Shown here: one piece after another, positions 22,340 through 24,626 of the stretch | Position numbering within the stretch: the first letter of the stretch is position 1 | How the letters are laid out: every line of letters begins with the position of its first letter | Origin: Bacilli bacterium | Lineage (GTDB): Bacteria > Bacillota_I > Bacilli_A > RF39 > UBA660 | Reading direction: 5' to 3' | NCBI GenBank assembly: GCA_017476705.1 | Contig: JAFUZI010000067.1 | Location: 1 to 24,626 of the forward strand | Length of the DNA stretch: 24,626 nucleotides | Notes under the pieces: model-generated | What the model was told of the DNA's origin: nothing | What the model saw: the letters and a program-made list of their open reading frames with translations, nothing else | Database searches by the model: none | Made by a program: the position numbers and the translations under genes

Positions 22340-23609
22340 AACTTCCTAAATATGTAATTTTAGCGTGACCATCGCCTTCTTTTGAACAATCAGCAGTAGC
22401 AGTACTATTATGACAAGTATTAGATTCTGTTTTAGTTGCAACCTCATTTGATGTAGTACAGTTATAACATACCATTTTTTTATCAGTTAGAAGTGAATTG
22501 GCTATATAGCCTGAACCTCCGCCGGCTCCCATACCAGCACCTCCGCCATAATATCCTCCACCGCCACCAGAATATGTAGATGCAGTACCACCTAAGCCAA
22601 ATGAACCATGTACATAGTTTGAAATTGTACAACTTGTACCACCTTCTATTTGTGTAGCGCCATATCCGCTGTAGGTGTTAGTATTAACCGGATTGCCTCC
22701 TGTATTTCCACCGCCTGAACCACCTGCTGTATCGTATGATGTGCTTTTAGTATAATCAAAAGCACCACCACCGCCACCTGCTACTATTAAAATTCTATTA
22801 TCATCCTTATGAGATGATAAATCTTTTAATAATCCATCATCTAATGCAATATGTGTTGCTCCTCCACCGCCATTAGAAATAAAATCATAGTTTATCTTTT
22901 TTGCAGTTGAAGAATTACCACCATTATATCCACCTGTTGATGTATTTCCAGCTGTAGCATTATCTTCAGCTTTACCTCCTACTACCACATATAAGTTTGT
23001 TTTAGACATTAAGGATATATTACCTTTTGAATATCCACCGTATCCACCTAATAAAGTTGAATTGGCACTTCCACCTTGTGCTCCCCATACTTCAAGTTTA
23101 TATGTTCCATCACATTTAGGTGTAAATGTTTTAACATCTCCACTATATCCTTCATCAAATACTACTTGATTAACAGCATACTCACATGTATTTATTCCAA
23201 TCAAAAGTTCATATTTATATTTGCCTATTTCATCTTTTGTAACTTTAATTGTATAATCATCTACTGTACATGATGTATCTGTACATGTTGCTATTTTTTT
23301 TGATGTACACTCATTATCTATACAATATTTTGGATTTACTAAATTTGTACTTATTAATTTTTCATCTACTAAATCTTTCATGTATATTTCTGTAACTGCT
23401 CCATCTTCATTTAAAGATGGATAGTCATCTCTATATTTTTCTATATATGCTTCTGTTGCTAGAAAAACATCATCTAAAAATATTTTATATTCATCATCTA
23501 TACTATTTTTTAACATTGTTGTTATATTAGGTAATGCCATTAAAGCAATAATTGATATAAATACTAATACAACAATCATTTCTATTAAAGTAAAAGCCCT
23601 TTTATTCAT
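22338..23609 (-). CDS. Prepilin N-terminus fused to an ALK-like glycine-rich domain, copy 1
   Basis: The 423-residue product has four parts. First is a prepilin signal MNKRA followed by FTLIEMIVVLVF, with Ala instead of Gly before the cleavage site and Glu5 present. Second is a pilin-type head (about 30-100, with LATEAYIEKY). Third is a segment with six cysteines (about 96-170). Fourth is a glycine-rich domain of about 250 residues opening YKLEVWGAQGG and containing GGGGATHIAL, ILIVAGGGGG, repeated GGG blocks, GGGGGYYGGG and GGGSGYIAN. The GGGGAT...I(L)IVAGGGG pattern is that of the glycine-rich region of ALK/LTK receptors and related bacterial surface proteins. The tail has five more cysteines and ends AKITYLGS. 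The start is the ATG at 23609; an in-frame GTG at 23618 is part of the AGGTGA site. It is probably a surface or pilus-linked adhesin, with ligand unknown. Confidence 0.88.
   Translation of the reverse strand: MNKRAFTLIEMIVVLVFISIIALMALPNITTMLKNSIDDEYKIFLDDVFLATEAYIEKYRDDYPSLNEDGAVTEIYMKDLVDEKLISTNLVNPKYCIDNECTSKKIATCTDTSCTVDDYTIKVTKDEIGKYKYELLIGINTCEYAVNQVVFDEGYSGDVKTFTPKCDGTYKLEVWGAQGGSANSTLLGGYGGYSKGNISLMSKTNLYVVVGGKAEDNATAGNTSTGGYNGGNSSTAKKINYDFISNGGGGATHIALDDGLLKDLSSHKDDNRILIVAGGGGGAFDYTKSTSYDTAGGSGGGNTGGNPVNTNTYSGYGATQIEGGTSCTISNYVHGSFGLGGTASTYSGGGGGYYGGGAGMGAGGGSGYIANSLLTDKKMVCYNCTTSNEVATKTESNTCHNSTATADCSKEGDGHAKITYLGS
23073..23429 (-). repeat. Direct repeat, unit A (pilin head and Cys segment)
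   Basis: This 357-bp segment of copy 1 matches 24270-24626 at a constant offset of 1197 with about a dozen mismatches and no indels. Identity stops sharply at the start of the glycine-rich domain. Confidence 0.93.
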
Positions 23610-23635
23610 ATTATTCACCTATTTTATTTAATATA

Positions 23636-23664
23636 ATTTTATCATTTTTATTACAAATTGTAAA
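23636..23664 (-). promoter_or_regulatory. Promoter of the glycine-rich pilin gene, copy 1
   Basis: TTTACA (23659-23664), a 17-nt spacer and TAAAAT (23636-23641) give the same boxes and spacing as the promoter at 22282. The -35 overlaps a perfect dyad TTACAA-A-TTGTAA (23651-23663), a possible operator shared by the cassettes. Confidence 0.75.
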
Positions 23665-23670
23665 TAAAAT

Positions 23671-23695
23671 AAAAAAAAGAACATTTAATGTTCTT
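23671..23695 (-). terminator. Terminator of the glycine-rich pilin gene, copy 2
   Basis: The stem AAGAACATT/AATGTTCTT (23677-23695) is followed by a long U-run. It starts in the stop codon (23694-23696) and is almost identical to the copy 1 terminator. Confidence 0.9.
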
Positions 23696-24626
23696 AACTT
23701 CCTATATATGTAATTTTAGCCATTCCATTTCCTGTATTAATTCCAGATAATGTTTCTGCATCACTTAGATTAGCAATATAACTTGATCCGCCGGCACCAG
23801 CTCTAGATGTTGTTGGCATTGTATTACCATACCCACCATAGTATCCGCCGCCTCCGCCGCCATTACATAGGTAGCCATTACCTCCTTGACCAAATTGATA
23901 ACCTGATGTTTGAGTAGCACCAACTGCATTTCCAGGACCATTCCCACCTGTTAAACCACCACCGGCTCCACCATTACCAACACCACCAATGTTAGCATTC
24001 GCACCGCCGCCACCGGCAGCTACAATTAATATTTCTCCATCATTTGCATGTTGCTGCAAACTTGATAATATTCCAGGGACCTTAGCCATATGTGTTGCAC
24101 CACCACCGCTGCCACAATAATTGCCACCATAGCTAGAACTACTACCGCCGCCATTATAACCACCTTTACTAATTGTTCCTTGGCCACCAATATAAATATA
24201 TATTATATCATCTTTGTTGGCAATAAAATTACCTTTACTATATCCACCTTTTCCACCAGTTGCTGTACTACCTTGAGCTCCCCATACTTCAAGTTTATAT
24301 GTTCCATCGCATTTAGGTGTGAATGTTTTAACATCTCCACTATATCCTTCATCAAATACTACTTGATTAACGGCATACTCGCATGTATTTATTCCAATCA
24401 AAAGTTCATATTTATATTTACCTATTTCATCCTTTGTAACTTTAATTGTATAATCATCTACTGTACATGATGTATCTGTACATGTTGCTATTTTTTTAGA
24501 TATACATTCACCATCTATACAATATTTTGGATTTACTAAATTTGTACTTATTAATTTTTCATCTACTAAATCTTTCATGTATATTTCTGTAACTGCTCCA
24601 TCTTCATTTAAAGATGGATAGTCATC
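23694..24626 (-). CDS. Prepilin/glycine-rich surface protein, copy 2, 5' end cut by window
   Basis: The frame is open from the right window edge to TAA at 23694 (310 residues visible). An internal Met at 24578 is not the start: the 16 preceding codons (DDYPSLNEDGAVTEIY) match copy 1 exactly, so the prepilin signal lies outside the window. Residues up to WGAQG differ from copy 1 at only two positions (N to G and T to I in the Cys segment). Beyond that the glycine-rich domain diverges strongly, though it keeps the same framework: GGKGGYSKGNF, YIYIGGQG, GGYNGGGSS, GSGGGATHMA, ILIVAAGGGGAN, NGGGGGGYYGG and GAGGSSYIAN. It ends AKITYIGS and lacks the Cys-rich insert of copy 1. The likely role is the same as copy 1, a pilus-linked or membrane-anchored surface protein. 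Confidence 0.88.
   Translation of the reverse strand, partial: DDYPSLNEDGAVTEIYMKDLVDEKLISTNLVNPKYCIDGECISKKIATCTDTSCTVDDYTIKVTKDEIGKYKYELLIGINTCEYAVNQVVFDEGYSGDVKTFTPKCDGTYKLEVWGAQGSTATGGKGGYSKGNFIANKDDIIYIYIGGQGTISKGGYNGGGSSSSYGGNYCGSGGGATHMAKVPGILSSLQQHANDGEILIVAAGGGGANANIGGVGNGGAGGGLTGGNGPGNAVGATQTSGYQFGQGGNGYLCNGGGGGGYYGGYGNTMPTTSRAGAGGSSYIANLSDAETLSGINTGNGMAKITYIGS
24270..24626 (-). repeat. Direct repeat, unit B (continues past window edge)
   Basis: This is the second copy of the repeat at 23073-23429, in the same orientation and frame. Most differences are third-position changes, so protein identity is almost complete. The right boundary is not visible. Confidence 0.93.

Noticed and set aside
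22500..24180. Repeated GGCGG/CCACC-rich units resembling tandem or CRISPR repeats
   Set aside because: They are glycine codon runs in frame with the two surface proteins. Unit spacing is irregular and there are no conserved repeats separated by unique spacers.
22500..24180. Higher G+C of the glycine-rich regions as a sign of recent horizontal transfer
   Set aside because: The shift follows from GGN glycine codons. The heads of the same genes have the normal AT-rich composition.
24090..24470. Plus-strand 126-codon frame opposite the second surface protein
   Set aside because: It is an antisense shadow of the real gene, with no ribosome binding site and a composition mirroring Gly and Val codons.
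23694..24578. Copy 2 surface protein starting at the internal Met (24578)
   Set aside because: The upstream codons match copy 1 and remain open to the window edge, so the gene is cut by the window and is not a short protein.
1..24626. Mycoplasma-type genetic code (TGA as Trp)
   Set aside because: All genes read at full length with the standard code, Trp is encoded by TGG, and no frame is interrupted by TGA at a conserved Trp.

Overview
The window is AT-rich, gene-dense DNA from a low-GC Firmicute. PolC, a rhodanese-less ThiI, a CdaA/CdaR pair, a Spo0A with its full DNA-binding signature and an alpha/beta-type SASP place it in an endospore-forming (or recently spore-forming) lineage. The compact layout, small intergenic gaps and the glucosyl-diacylglycerol-type glycosyltransferase suggest the Bacilli / Erysipelotrichia-Mollicutes side, possibly an uncultured gut member; this taxonomic placement is inference. 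TGG encodes Trp and no gene needs TGA read-through, so the standard code fits, but none of the 22 visible stop codons is TGA.

Almost everything lies on the minus strand. Only two short monocistronic genes point the other way: a small Tyr/Pro-rich, probably spore-coat protein (663-839) and a ferredoxin (8735-8938). From right to left along minus-strand transcription: (a) 24626-22338, two tandem cassettes encoding a type IV prepilin-like N-terminus fused to a large glycine-rich domain resembling that of ALK-type receptors, each with its own promoter and terminator; (b) 22251-18524, a tightly packed run of short pilin, pgk, MprF/YbhN-like flippase and glycolipid-type glycosyltransferase; (c) spo0A; (d) cdaA-cdaR for c-di-AMP; (e) a DUF2207 membrane protein; (f) polC; (g) an unrecognised C-terminally anchored protein; (h) rlmD-type rRNA methyltransferase and an unknown protein; (i) a low-molecular-weight tyrosine phosphatase coupled to an unknown two-TM protein; (j) a DUF2974/Mbeg1-like hydrolase; (k) tRNA-Ala(UGC); (l) a YlmH-like S4 protein with thiI; (m) SASP; (n) a partial secreted or membrane protein running off the left edge.

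Transcription units are closely spaced and mostly separated by clear intrinsic terminators, many of which begin inside the stop codon. Recognisable promoters (TTGACA/TATAAT type, often with an extended TGn -10) lie in the short gaps. Ribosome binding sites are mostly of an extended AGGTGAT type. No gap exceeds 300 bases, and no IS element, phage gene, CRISPR array or rRNA is visible.

The most unusual content is at the right end. Two adjacent surface-protein genes share a nearly identical Cys-rich head (about a dozen mismatches in about 357 bp) but have strongly diverged Gly-rich tails, like a duplicated and diversifying pilin-adhesin cassette. The array may continue past the window edge.
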